DNA of 64,000 nt, taken from NCBI GenBank assembly GCA_017304475.1, contig JAFKKV010000020.1:1-64000 (forward strand), given 5' to 3'. Source of the DNA: Hyphomicrobiales bacterium (GTDB lineage: Bacteria > Pseudomonadota > Alphaproteobacteria > Rhizobiales > Phreatobacteraceae). The translations under genes were made by a program, and so were the position numbers. Below the pieces are notes generated by a model. That model worked only from the letters and a program-made list of their open reading frames with translations. It ran no database searches and was not told the origin of the DNA. Shown in pieces: positions 41,651 through 50,531 of the stretch; the stretch's first letter is position 1; each line of letters opens with the position of its first letter.

Positions 41651-42919
41651 TCAGCGGGCGTTCCAGGCCGGCAGGGGCACCAGGATCGGCTCCTTCAGCT
41701 TGCTCGCCTGCGGGTAGACCGGGATCATGCGCTTGTCCTGCCATTGCACGACGCTGCCGAAGGCGCGCTGGTTCTGCCCCTTGTCGTCGAATTTCATGCC
41801 CCAGCCATTGATATAGGCGCCCACGGGCACGTCGGCCTTCAGCGCCGCCGCGCGCAGGTCCTGGGCCTTGGTAGAGGCCGCCTTGCCGATCACGTCGCGG
41901 ATCAGCGAGAGGCCGACGACAAAGCCGAGCGATTCCTGCACCGCCGGGTCGACATTGTATTTAGCCTTGTAGCGCCGGGCGAAGGCCGTGAGATCGGCGC
42001 GCGCGCCCTCCGACAGCGAGGCCGGATTGGCTTCCAGCGGAAAGGACGACGAAAAGATGCCGTTGACGTCGTTGCCGATCGCCTCCGCGAAGGACAGCGT
42101 CGAATGGCCGGCGCTGGTGCCGACAAAGGCCCTGGGCGTATAGCTCATTTCCTTCATCTGCCGCTGCAGCAGGATGGCGTCGTTGATGAACTGGGTCGCG
42201 ATGATGACGTCGGGCGAAAGCGACCTGAGCTTCAGCACCAGCGGCGACAGATCGGTGGTACGCGCCGAATAGAGCTCGCGGAAGGCTATTTTGATGCCGA
42301 GTTTTTCCGCCTGTTCGATTGCCGCCTTGGACACGTCGACGCCGAAGGCCGAGTCCTCGGCGACAACGGCGACCTTGAGGTTTTTCGGCTCGATCTTCAG
42401 AAGCGGCGCCAGCACTTCCGCCGTGTAGAGCGGAGCCGGCTGGCCGAGGCCGGAGGCGCTCAGGCCCATGCGGAAGGCATGTTTGAAGCCACGCTCGGTA
42501 TAGGAATTGGCGACCGCCATGCCTTCCCAGTAGAAGCCGCCATTGCGTTCCGCCTCCTGGCTTGCGACCATGCCGGCGGCGCTGGTCGAGCTGCCGACGA
42601 AGATGCCGACGCCTTCGCGCGAGGCGAGCCGGTTGGTCTCGCTGATCGCGCCTTGCGGGCTCTGGCCGTCGCCCTTGAACAGGCTGATCTTGCGGCCATT
42701 GATGCCGCCGGCGTCGTTGATCAGGTCGACCGCAATGTCGACGCCCTGGTAATTCTGGTTGCCGAACACCGAATTGGCGCCGGTCAGCGGGAAGATCGCA
42801 CCGATCTTGACGACGTCCTGGGCCGCGGCGGAACCCGCGAAGGGTCCGCAAATCGATGTGGCGGCGGCGAGCCCGGCAAATGTCCGGCGCGAGAGCTTGG
42901 AGTGCGAAGGCACGGTCAT
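41651..42919 (-). CDS. Liv-type ABC transporter substrate-binding protein (Tat-like signal)
   Basis: This periplasmic type 1 binding protein has 422 residues. The N-terminus SKLSRRTFAGLAAATS has a twin-arginine-like SRRTFA motif and an AAAQ cleavage region; the mature protein opens VVKIGAIFPLTGANSVFGNQNYQG. ATG 42919 has AGGGGA upstream. It is first in the minus-strand operon and the ligand is unknown. Aromatic-acid binding would fit the downstream monooxygenase but is inference. Confidence 0.92.
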   Translation of the reverse strand: MTVPSHSKLSRRTFAGLAAATSICGPFAGSAAAQDVVKIGAIFPLTGANSVFGNQNYQGVDIAVDLINDAGGINGRKISLFKGDGQSPQGAISETNRLASREGVGIFVGSSTSAAGMVASQEAERNGGFYWEGMAVANSYTERGFKHAFRMGLSASGLGQPAPLYTAEVLAPLLKIEPKNLKVAVVAEDSAFGVDVSKAAIEQAEKLGIKIAFRELYSARTTDLSPLVLKLRSLSPDVIIATQFINDAILLQRQMKEMSYTPRAFVGTSAGHSTLSFAEAIGNDVNGIFSSSFPLEANPASLSEGARADLTAFARRYKAKYNVDPAVQESLGFVVGLSLIRDVIGKAASTKAQDLRAAALKADVPVGAYINGWGMKFDDKGQNQRAFGSVVQWQDKRMIPVYPQASKLKEPILVPLPAWNAR

Positions 42920-43213
42920 GAACAATCCCCTTTGGTCTGGTCCGCGGCGATTTCCGCCGTCATTCGGTCATGGCGAGGCGAGCCGCCCCGCTGGCGGGCC
43001 GGTCGGCGATGCTGTCGTGATGCAAGGCTCAGGTCGGGCAGCCGGCCGCGACCGGGGCTTTCAGCCCTGGTGTCGCGCCGTCAAGCGACCGCCCTGTGGT
43101 GTGATCCGTGATCGCGTCGTCGGCTGGAAACTCAGACGAGCAATCGGTCGAAACTGTGCTGCAAAATACCCCTCGCCCGTCTTTTCGAAAACGTTACGAG
43201 AGATACTGTCACA

Positions 43214-43248
43214 AAATTTAGACGAGTCAATCGATATCGTCTAAATTT
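43214..43248 (-). promoter_or_regulatory. Long inverted repeat operator upstream of the Liv/monooxygenase operon
   Basis: Perfect 12-bp arms AAATTTAGACGA (43214-43225) and TCGTCTAAATTT (43237-43248) are separated by 11 bp. On the minus strand the spacer contains TTGACT (43230-43225), a good -35 element, so a bound repressor would block the promoter. A related half site (CAGACGAGCAATCG) lies about 90 bp away near 43132. The rest of the 471-bp gap 42920-43390 has no gene. The TetR protein encoded in the operon is the likely ligand-responsive binder. Confidence 0.7.
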
Positions 43249-43390
43249 AATACGCCGCGCATTCGAGCGGCCAGGCGCACGTCTCCCCGTCCGCAAACGC
43301 GCAAAGCAATGAGCCGCCGCGAGCCCAAGCGGCCCGATCGATGCCGCGGCTCGGGCCATCATCCGTGGCCGTTTTGAAAACGGGTCTCGA

Positions 43391-44185
43391 TCAGCCGCGT
43401 GCCGAAGCCGCCGCGCCGGCCGGCGCCCTCTGCCCCTGCAACGCCGCGCCGAAGGCCTCGAACAGCGTCCGGTTCACCGGATTGCGCTGCGGGTCATATT
43501 CGGCATGCCATTGCACGCCGAGCGCGAAGCCCGGCGCATCCGCGATGCGGATCGCTTCGATCGTGCCGTCTTCCGCCACGCCTTCGACCACCACCCGCTC
43601 GCCGAGATCGAGAATGCCCTGGCCGTGCAGCGAATTGACCCGGATCGTCTCGCGGCCGAGCAAGGTGGCGAAGACGCCGCCCGGCACCAGGGCCACGTCA
43701 TGGCGATCTGCGAACACCACCGCCGGATCCGGATGCACCTCGCCGGTCTCCAGCCGCGGCATCCGGTGGTTCATCCGGCCGGGCAGCTCGCGGATCTCCG
43801 GATGCAGCGAGCCGCCGAAGGCGACGTTCATTTCCTGAAAGCCACGGCAGATGCCGAAGATCGGCACGCCGCGCGCGACGCAGGCTTCCGCCAGCGCCAG
43901 CGCCATGGCGTCGCGCGGCTGGTCATAGGGCTCGTGCCGGGGATTGGGCTCGGTGCGGAAATGAGTCGGATGGACATTGGCGCGCGCGCCGGTCAACAGC
44001 ACGCCGTCGACCACGTCGAGCAGGGCGCCGATATCGGTGATCTCGGGCATGCCGGCGAACATCAGCGGCAGCGCGCCGGCGACCTCGGCGACCGCCCTGA
44101 GATTTCGCTCGCCGACCAGTTGCACGTTGAAACGATTGTCGACGAGGGAGGAATTCCCGATCACGCCGACAACAGGCCTCTTCAT
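43391..44185 (-). CDS. Class I glutamine amidotransferase-like hydrolase (PuuD/peptidase C26 type)
   Basis: This protein of 264 residues has the gamma-glutamyl hydrolase fold: nucleophile Cys113 in FGICRGFQE, and His227 and Glu229 in VQWHAEYDP. PuuD-like enzymes hydrolyse gamma-glutamyl amides such as gamma-glutamyl-GABA or related gamma-glutamyl peptides. ATG 44185 has GGGAG directly upstream. It is divergent from a D-aminopeptidase gene (233 bp gap, nothing recognised), so a shared peptide-degradation role is plausible. Polyamine genes of the Puu pathway are absent. Confidence 0.87.
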   Translation of the reverse strand: MKRPVVGVIGNSSLVDNRFNVQLVGERNLRAVAEVAGALPLMFAGMPEITDIGALLDVVDGVLLTGARANVHPTHFRTEPNPRHEPYDQPRDAMALALAEACVARGVPIFGICRGFQEMNVAFGGSLHPEIRELPGRMNHRMPRLETGEVHPDPAVVFADRHDVALVPGGVFATLLGRETIRVNSLHGQGILDLGERVVVEGVAEDGTIEAIRIADAPGFALGVQWHAEYDPQRNPVNRTLFEAFGAALQGQRAPAGAAASARG

Positions 44186-44418
44186 CTCCCGGCTCCCACG
44201 CGCACGCACATCATTTTTCGCCGAACCAAGGCGATGCGACATTGTCGTTCCAATAGCACGCCGGGAGAAGCCCGCAATTGCGGCATCAGCCCTTCCCCCG
44301 CCGATCGCGCGGGAGGCCGGCTCCGGTCAGTGCTGCCCTGCCCGCCGCCCGTCTCGACGCATCCCTCGGAAGCCCGCTAAGGATCGTTTCCCGCAACAGA
44401 TCAGGGTGCCGGCCACCG

Positions 44419-45930
44419 ATGCTGGATTGGGCGAGAGCACGGGCGGAAGCCGCCGACATGGCCGCACGCTGGACCGCCGAGAGCGGCCCCGGCGGCGCCA
44501 TCGCCCTGTTCGACCGGGGCGGCCTGCGCGAGTACAGCGCCGGCGGCCTTGCCGTCATCGAACATGGCGTGCCGTTCACGGCCGACACCAACCATCGCCA
44601 GGCCTCGATCAGCAAGCACATGTTGGCGGTGCTCCTGCTGCGGGCCGGCGTGCCGCTCGACGCTCCGCTCGGCAGCCTCCTGGCCGGTGCTTCGCCGGCG
44701 GTCGGCCGTGTTGCGCTCGGCCGCGCCCTCGACATGACCGGGGCGCTGCCCGACATGATGGAGCTGCTCTGGCAGGACGGCGTGCCCTTCACCACGGGTC
44801 TCGGCGAAACCGAGCTCTCCGGCCGCGCCCTCGGGCTGCCTGCCCTCAATGCCGAGCCCGGCACCGAGATGGCCTATTCCAACACCGGATGGCGCCTGGC
44901 CCAGATCGTCCTGAGCCGCCGCCTCGGCACGTCCTATGCGCAGGCCGTCGACGACCTGATGGGTGACCTCGGCCTCGGCATCCGCTTCGTCCAGGACGAG
45001 ACCCAACTGGTCGCCGGGCTGTCGAGCGGCTACTGGCGCGACGGCGCGACATGGCGGCGCGGGCGCTACGGTTTCCACTTCTCGGCCTCCGGCGGCATGG
45101 TGGCGAGCGCCGCGGCGCTTGCCGGCTGGGGGACCGCCTTGCTGTCCGGCCGCGGCCCGCTGGCCGGCATGCTGGACCGGCTGACCGCGCCCCGGCCTTT
45201 CCGCGACGGCGGCGAAAGCCGCTACCGGCTCGGGCTCGTCTGCGGCGCGCTCGGCGACCTCGCCTGGATCGGCCATGGCGGCTCGCTGCCCGGCTATCGC
45301 AACCACATGCTGATGGCGCCGTTGCTCGGCGCCGGCGTCGTGGTGCTGACCAATCGCGAGGAGGATGCGCTCGGACCGGCGCTCAGGATCCTCGCCAGCC
45401 TTGCCGGGGCGCCCTTGCCCGCGCCGCCGCGCGGCCTCGTGCCAGGGCTTTTCGCGGCCGAAGACGGGCCGTTCTGGGCGGAACTCTCAGCCGATGCACT
45501 GAGCTTCATGGGCGGCTTCGAAAGCCTCGCCGCCGATGGCGCAGGCGGCTTCGCCAGCCTGCCGGCCTATCTCGATGCGCGTTTCAGGCAGCCCGGCCCT
45601 GATGTGCTGGAGGGGCGGTTCGGCGGCGTCGCGCGGCGCCTGGTCCGCGTGCCCGACGGAACCCGCCTCGACACGGCGCTTGCCGGCCGCTGGCGCTCGC
45701 GCCGCTCCGGCCGCGACATGGTGCTGCGCGAGGACGGCACGGCGCTGGTGCCCTTCGCCGGCACGGAGGGGATCGAGGCCGGGCTGACGCCTTTGCCCGG
45801 GGCCCGCGCGCTGATCGAGCTTAGCCACGGCCCCTGGCGTCACCGGCCCTGCGCAGGCCTGCGGCCCGACGGCAGTCTCTTGCTGGCCAGCCACCGTTCG
45901 CGAATACTTGCCTTCGATCGCATCGCATGA
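44419..45930 (+). CDS. dap: D-aminopeptidase-like serine hydrolase
   Basis: This penicillin-binding-protein-fold hydrolase has 503 residues. The active-site motifs are Ser63-x-x-Lys66 (ASISKHM), Tyr153-x-Asn155 (AYSNTGW) and His286-x-Gly288 (GHGGSLPG). Their spacing is almost identical to the Ochrobactrum D-aminopeptidase DAP as remembered. Residues 340-503 form the two extra beta-barrel domains that gate that enzyme. DAP releases N-terminal D-residues from short peptides. There is no signal peptide. The following gene, a peptide-binding protein, starts 10 nt later, so peptides containing D-amino acids, possibly from peptidoglycan, are the probable substrates. Confidence 0.8.
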   Translation: MLDWARARAEAADMAARWTAESGPGGAIALFDRGGLREYSAGGLAVIEHGVPFTADTNHRQASISKHMLAVLLLRAGVPLDAPLGSLLAGASPAVGRVALGRALDMTGALPDMMELLWQDGVPFTTGLGETELSGRALGLPALNAEPGTEMAYSNTGWRLAQIVLSRRLGTSYAQAVDDLMGDLGLGIRFVQDETQLVAGLSSGYWRDGATWRRGRYGFHFSASGGMVASAAALAGWGTALLSGRGPLAGMLDRLTAPRPFRDGGESRYRLGLVCGALGDLAWIGHGGSLPGYRNHMLMAPLLGAGVVVLTNREEDALGPALRILASLAGAPLPAPPRGLVPGLFAAEDGPFWAELSADALSFMGGFESLAADGAGGFASLPAYLDARFRQPGPDVLEGRFGGVARRLVRVPDGTRLDTALAGRWRSRRSGRDMVLREDGTALVPFAGTEGIEAGLTPLPGARALIELSHGPWRHRPCAGLRPDGSLLLASHRSRILAFDRIA

Positions 45931-45940
45931 GGAAAACGCC

Positions 45941-47524
45941 TTGACCCGCACGCGCCTCGTTGCCTTGAGCCTCGCCGCCGCATCGATCTTCGCGACCGTC
46001 CAGGCCTATGCCCAGCCGGCGCCGCAACGCGTGCTGCGCGTCGCTCCCCATGCCGACCTGAAGACGCTCGACCCGGTCGCCGCCTCCATCGTCATCACCC
46101 GCATGCACGGCCTGATGATCTATGAGACGCTGTTCGCCTGGGACTCGAACCTCCAGCCTCGGCCGCAAATGGTCAAGAGCTTCCAGACCTCGGCCGACGG
46201 CCTGGCCTGGACCTTCACCTTGCGCCCCGGCCTCAAATTCCACGACGGCCAGCCGGTCACCACCCGCGACGTCATCGCCTCGCTGAAGCGCTGGATGGCG
46301 CGCGACACCATCGGCGGCAAGCTCGGCGAATATACCGACCGGATGGAGGCAACCGACGACCGCACCTTCGTGCTGCGGCTGAAGCGGCCCTTCGCTCTCG
46401 TGCCCTTCGCGCTCGGCTCGGCGGTCGGCCAGATCCCGGCGATCATGCGCGAAAGCGATGCCGCGAGCGATCCGATGAAGCCGGTGACGGAGGCGATCGG
46501 CAGCGGCCCGTTCCGCTTCAACCGGACCGAATGGCGCAGCGGCGCCAAGGTCGTCTATGACCGCAACCCCGACTACGTGCCGCGCGCGGAGCCGGCCGAT
46601 GGTCTCGCCGGCGGCCGCGTGGTCAAGGTCGACCGGGTCGAATGGCTGATCATGCCCGATCCGGCGACCGCCGCCGCGGCGCTGCAGACCGGCGAGATCG
46701 ACATCTGGGAACAGCCGAGCCAGGACCTGATCCCGGTCATCACGGGCAATCGCAGCATCCGGGTCGAGCGTTATTCCAACCTCGCCAACCAGGTCATGCT
46801 GCGGCCGAACCACCTCTACCCGCCGTTCAACAATCCCAAGGCGCGGCTTGCGCTCGCCTATGCCACCGACCAGGCCGATTTCCTCGCCGGCGGTTTCGGC
46901 GACGAGCAGTTCTGGCGCCGCTGCAACGCCTATTTCGTCTGCGGCGGCCCCAATGGCACCGAGGCCGGCACCGAGGGTTATGCCAAGCCCGATCTCGACA
47001 CCGCCCGCCGGTTGCTGCGCGAGAGCGGCTATCATGGCGAGCGCCTGGTGCTGACCACCAGCAACGACATCGCCGCCATCGGCCGCATGGCCGAGGTGAC
47101 CGCCGACGCGCTGAAGAAGGTCGGCTTCAATGTCGACGTCCAGTTCTCCGACTGGGGCACGGTGACCACGCGCCAGCAGAACCGCGGCGCGCCCGACCAG
47201 GGCGGCTGGAACCTGTTCGTCACCTATGCCTCGGGCGCGACCATGCAGTCGCCGATGACCAATATCGGCACCAATATGGGCTGCGAGCGCGCCTGGGCCG
47301 GCTGGCCTTGCGACGCCGAGGCCGAACGCCTGCGCGGCGCGGTGGTCGATGCGACGGATGACGCCGCGCGCAAGAGCGCGGTCGAGGCGCTGCACCGGCG
47401 GCTCGCCGAGGTGCAGCCCTATCGGGTGCTCGGCCAGTTCGACCAGCCCTATGCCAGGCGCACCAACATTTCGGGCGTGCTGACCGCGCCGGTCATGCTG
47501 TTCTGGAACGTCGAGAAGAAATAG
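45941..47524 (+). CDS. ABC transporter substrate-binding protein, peptide/family 5 type
   Basis: This periplasmic type 2 binding protein of the SBP_bac_5 family has 527 residues. A signal peptide ends AYAQ; HADLKTLDPVAASIVITRMHG, WTFTLRPGLKFHDGQPVTTRD and ATDQADFLAGGFGDEQF are characteristic. TTG 45941 is chosen because AGGA lies 8 nt upstream, overlapping the D-aminopeptidase stop. There are no permease or ATPase genes beside it, so it depends on a transporter encoded elsewhere. The upstream enzyme suggests a peptide ligand. Confidence 0.9.
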   Translation: MTRTRLVALSLAAASIFATVQAYAQPAPQRVLRVAPHADLKTLDPVAASIVITRMHGLMIYETLFAWDSNLQPRPQMVKSFQTSADGLAWTFTLRPGLKFHDGQPVTTRDVIASLKRWMARDTIGGKLGEYTDRMEATDDRTFVLRLKRPFALVPFALGSAVGQIPAIMRESDAASDPMKPVTEAIGSGPFRFNRTEWRSGAKVVYDRNPDYVPRAEPADGLAGGRVVKVDRVEWLIMPDPATAAAALQTGEIDIWEQPSQDLIPVITGNRSIRVERYSNLANQVMLRPNHLYPPFNNPKARLALAYATDQADFLAGGFGDEQFWRRCNAYFVCGGPNGTEAGTEGYAKPDLDTARRLLRESGYHGERLVLTTSNDIAAIGRMAEVTADALKKVGFNVDVQFSDWGTVTTRQQNRGAPDQGGWNLFVTYASGATMQSPMTNIGTNMGCERAWAGWPCDAEAERLRGAVVDATDDAARKSAVEALHRRLAEVQPYRVLGQFDQPYARRTNISGVLTAPVMLFWNVEKK

Positions 47525-47594
47525 GGCGGGATGGCCGATACGGACAGAGCGGCCGGCTGCGGCTTGGCTCCACTTCCATTTGCGCGCACCACTT

Positions 47595-47685
47595 CGTCTT
47601 GCCCGGGCTTGTCCCGGGCATCCACGCATTCATCGGTCACGGCATAGTCAAGTCGTGGATGGCCGGGACAAGCCCGGCCAAGACG
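47595..47685. repeat. Inverted pair of 32-bp palindromic units (copies 2 and 3)
   Basis: Arms 47595-47626 and 47654-47685 are inverted copies with 30 of 32 positions identical. Each arm is itself a hairpin (GCCCGGG-cttgt-CCCGGGC and GGCCGGG-acaag-CCCGGCC), and the two differences compensate within each hairpin. The unit at 23792-23823 belongs to the same family. The rest of 47525-47947 shows no gene. Confidence 0.8.
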
Positions 47686-47947
47686 AGGGCCCGCTGAAGA
47701 CGGGCCCAGGACCTGCGCCGTGCCCCGGCATGAGGTGCAGTCAACACATCGTCCTACACGGACCTGTCCTGAGCACCAGGCCTATCCCAGGCACCCACGA
47801 CCGCCTCGCACCAACCTAACCCGGGCTCGGCGGGGTCGGCGGTGGGCCGCCGCCGTCGAGCCGCGCCAGCCAGTCCCTGAACCAGCCGGCCAGCACCGCG
47901 AACCATCCGGCGAGCGCGCGCATGGCAGGCCCTGCCCGCCTTCGCCG

Positions 47948-48664
47948 TCAGCCATAGGCCGCCGCATAGGCTTCCGCGAGGGCCTCCTCCAGCAGCCGTC
48001 CGCCCCGATAGCCGCTCAGCGTCGTGGGGCGCGCGACATCGGCGAGCAGCCGCGGACAGGGCTCGGGCGCGCCGATCACCGTGCTGACCGGCAGGCGCTC
48101 GGCATAGACGGGCAAGGCATAGTCATCGTCATCGTCGGCGACCCCCTTGGCACGGATCTTCGCCGAGGCCCGCTCGATATCCATCACGACGACGGCCGTC
48201 GCCTTGATCTCCTGCTTGCTGCTCTGCCTGAGCCCGGCGGTCCGGCCGGGGAAGAAACGGTCGACCATCATGACCAGAGCGCGCTCCTTCTCATGCGGAT
48301 CCTCGACCAGCCGGGCCCGCCCGAAAGCCATGACCGAACGATAATCCGCCGAGTGGTTGAAGCCGCAGCGCGCCAGCACGAGGCTGTCCAGATGGGTGAC
48401 GGTCAGGCAGGCAGGCTCGCCCTCGGACTGGTTGCGCAGCATGCGGCTGGCGCTGCTGCCGTGCCAGTAGAGCCGACTCTCCTCGCGCCAGAACAGGGTG
48501 GGCGTGCAATAGGGTTGGCCGTCCACGACATAGGAGACATGGCAGAGTGCTGCCGCGTCGAGCAGGGCGTGGACCGTCGCATGGTCGTAGAAACCGCGGT
48601 CGTGCCGCCGCTTCACGCGGTTGGTCTTGTCGATCGGGTAGCTGCTCGCGGCCTTATCCAGCAT
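47948..48664 (-). CDS. Pyridoxamine 5'-phosphate oxidase-like flavin-binding protein
   Basis: This split-barrel FMN-binding protein has 238 residues. RGFYDHATVHALLDAAALCH, CTPTLFWREESRLYWHGSSA and AMFGRARLVEDPHEKERAL-like regions match the nitroimidazole-resistance/PPOX-related group. The N-terminus lacks a signal. It is divergent from a MocR/PdxR-like regulator (75 bp apart), which suggests control by pyridoxal phosphate or amino compounds. Its enzymatic role is uncertain. Confidence 0.82.
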   Translation of the reverse strand: MLDKAASSYPIDKTNRVKRRHDRGFYDHATVHALLDAAALCHVSYVVDGQPYCTPTLFWREESRLYWHGSSASRMLRNQSEGEPACLTVTHLDSLVLARCGFNHSADYRSVMAFGRARLVEDPHEKERALVMMVDRFFPGRTAGLRQSSKQEIKATAVVVMDIERASAKIRAKGVADDDDDYALPVYAERLPVSTVIGAPEPCPRLLADVARPTTLSGYRGGRLLEEALAEAYAAAYG

Positions 48665-48704
48665 CTTTGCCTCCGGTGGTTGATAAAGACGCCTCGCACG
48701 GCGA

Positions 48705-48725
48705 AAGTGGTCGATGCGAGGACCA
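48705..48725. promoter_or_regulatory. Candidate MocR/PdxR operator between PPOX and MocR genes
   Basis: AAAGTGGTCGA (48705-48715) resembles the AAAGTGG-containing box described for PdxR in Corynebacterium (from memory), and TGGTC (48708-48712) is mirrored by GACCA (48721-48725). It lies 15 bp before the mocR start in the 75-bp divergent gap. Confidence 0.4.
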
Positions 48726-48739
48726 ATCCGGAATTAATT

Positions 48740-50170
48740 GTGCCAACCACTTCGAAACGACGCCGCGAGGTCCTGGAGATTCCGCTCCAGCTCGATCGCA
48801 CCGCCGGCAACCAGTCGCGGCAGGTCCATGCGAGCCTTCGCGCGGCGATCCTCGACGGCCGCCTGGCCGCCGGTCTCAGGCTGCCGTCGAGCCGGGCGCT
48901 GGCCGACCAGCTCGGCATCCGGCGCAACGCCATCGTGGTCGCTTTCGAGCACCTGGAGAGCGACGGCCTCATCGAGACGCGGCGCGGTGCCGGCACCTAT
49001 GTCGCCGCGCGCCTGCCGCGCCGCACCGCAATGCCCGAGGCAGCCCCCCATCGGGTGGCGGAGATCCCGCGCGGCGCCTTCGCCCTCGGCCAGACCTATG
49101 CGGACCCGATCCTGCTCCGCCAGCTTGCCGGGGTCATGCGGCGGCGCATCGCCTCCGCGACCAGCCTCGACCTCGGTTACGGCGATCCGCGCGGCAGCGA
49201 GGCGCTGCGCCGCCAGATCGCCGCGCAGCTCGCGGCCAACAGGGGCATCCTCTGCGACCCCGGCGACATCCTCGTCGTCAGCGGCGTCCAGCATGGCTTG
49301 CGCCTGTGCCTGGACGCGCTGCTGCGGCCCGGCGACGCCGTCTGGATGGAGGATCCCGGCTATCCCGTCGCCCGCCGGACCCTGCAGGCCGCCGGCGCGC
49401 GGCTGGTGCCGGTGCCGGTCGACGGCGAAGGCCTCGACGTCGCGGCCGGCTGCCTGCGGGCGAGCACCGCGACGGCGGCCTATGTGACACCGTCGAACCA
49501 GTTTCCGATCGGCGTGACCATGAGCATGGCACGGCGGATCGCCTTGCTGGACTGGGCCCGCGCCGCGCAGGCCTGGGTGTTCGAGGACGATTACGACAAC
49601 GAGTTCCGTTACGCCGGCCCGCCCTTGACCGCGCTTGCCGGCCTGGGCAGCGACCGGATCATCTATCTCGGCACCTTCTCGAAGATGCTGTTCGCCGGCC
49701 TGCGGCTCGCCTATGTCGTCCTGCCGCCCGGCCTCATCGAGCGGGTCGTCGCCGTCCGCGGCGCCTTCGACCGCTTCCCGCCGAGCCTGACGGAGGGCGC
49801 GGTCGCGGCATTGCTCGCCGATGGCGGCCTGGCCGCCCATACCCGCCGCATGCGCATGCGCTATCGCGCCGCGCGCGATAGGGCCGCCGAGACGCTCGAC
49901 CGCGCCGCCGGCGGCCTGCTCGACATCGTCGTGCCCGCGCAGGGGCTGCATCTGCTCGCCAGGCTGCCGCCTGGCCTGCCCGCCGAGGCAGCCGCTAGGA
50001 TCCGTGAACGGGCCGGCATCGAGGCCTGGCTGCTGGCCGAGACACGCATGGTCCAGGCCGGTCCCGACGGCTTCATCCTCGGTTTCGCCGGTCACGACCT
50101 CGCCGCGCTGACCGCCGCGGCGGAGCGGCTCGGCGGCGCGGTGCGCGCCTATCTCGCCGCGCAGGCGTGA
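48740..50170 (+). CDS. MocR/PdxR-like regulator (GntR HTH fused to aminotransferase fold)
   Basis: This protein has about 476 residues. A GntR winged helix (about 20-85: LRAAILDGRLAAGLRLPSSRALADQL, VVAFEHLESDGLIETRRGAG) is joined to a class I aminotransferase fold (about 130-470) with the PLP lysine in LGTFSKMLFAGLRLAYV, NQFPIGVTM and FEDDYDNEFRY. MocR proteins sense PLP or amino-acid adducts. GTG 48740 is the probable start, without a strong ribosome site; the family's N-terminus supports it. It is divergent from the PPOX gene. Confidence 0.9.
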   Translation: MPTTSKRRREVLEIPLQLDRTAGNQSRQVHASLRAAILDGRLAAGLRLPSSRALADQLGIRRNAIVVAFEHLESDGLIETRRGAGTYVAARLPRRTAMPEAAPHRVAEIPRGAFALGQTYADPILLRQLAGVMRRRIASATSLDLGYGDPRGSEALRRQIAAQLAANRGILCDPGDILVVSGVQHGLRLCLDALLRPGDAVWMEDPGYPVARRTLQAAGARLVPVPVDGEGLDVAAGCLRASTATAAYVTPSNQFPIGVTMSMARRIALLDWARAAQAWVFEDDYDNEFRYAGPPLTALAGLGSDRIIYLGTFSKMLFAGLRLAYVVLPPGLIERVVAVRGAFDRFPPSLTEGAVAALLADGGLAAHTRRMRMRYRAARDRAAETLDRAAGGLLDIVVPAQGLHLLARLPPGLPAEAAARIRERAGIEAWLLAETRMVQAGPDGFILGFAGHDLAALTAAAERLGGAVRAYLAAQA

Positions 50171-50531
50171 TCCGCCAGCGGACCTGTCCGGACCGTTCGG
50201 CCCCACTCGGCAGCCCTGCCCTGTGATGCAGCGGAGGCACGGTCAAGCCCCAAAAGCGCCGCGATCTTCGGATGATTGGCGCCCCGCATGTCCAGGCCCT
50301 CGCGGTGAAGGCCTGGCGGCGAGGCCGCGATTGCAAGCAAAAAAGATGTTTTTGATTCACCCCGGATTAACCAGACGCGCGCCTTATGGAAGCTGAACGT
50401 CATTAGGGCTTCCCTGCACCGAGGACCGGTCCGAGACGGTCCGCCCAGCTCGTGTCGACGAGCCCGGCGGAGCGACGGCTGGCGCGTGTCGGTCGGGGAC
50501 AGAGTATCCGAGTATCCCGAGAGCGCGACGT
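50171..50531. other. 361-bp intergenic region
   Basis: No gene is supported here. An A/T-rich patch near 50337-50365 contrasts with the surroundings and may hold the promoter of the downstream gene, but no convincing -10/-35 pair was assigned. Confidence 0.4.
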
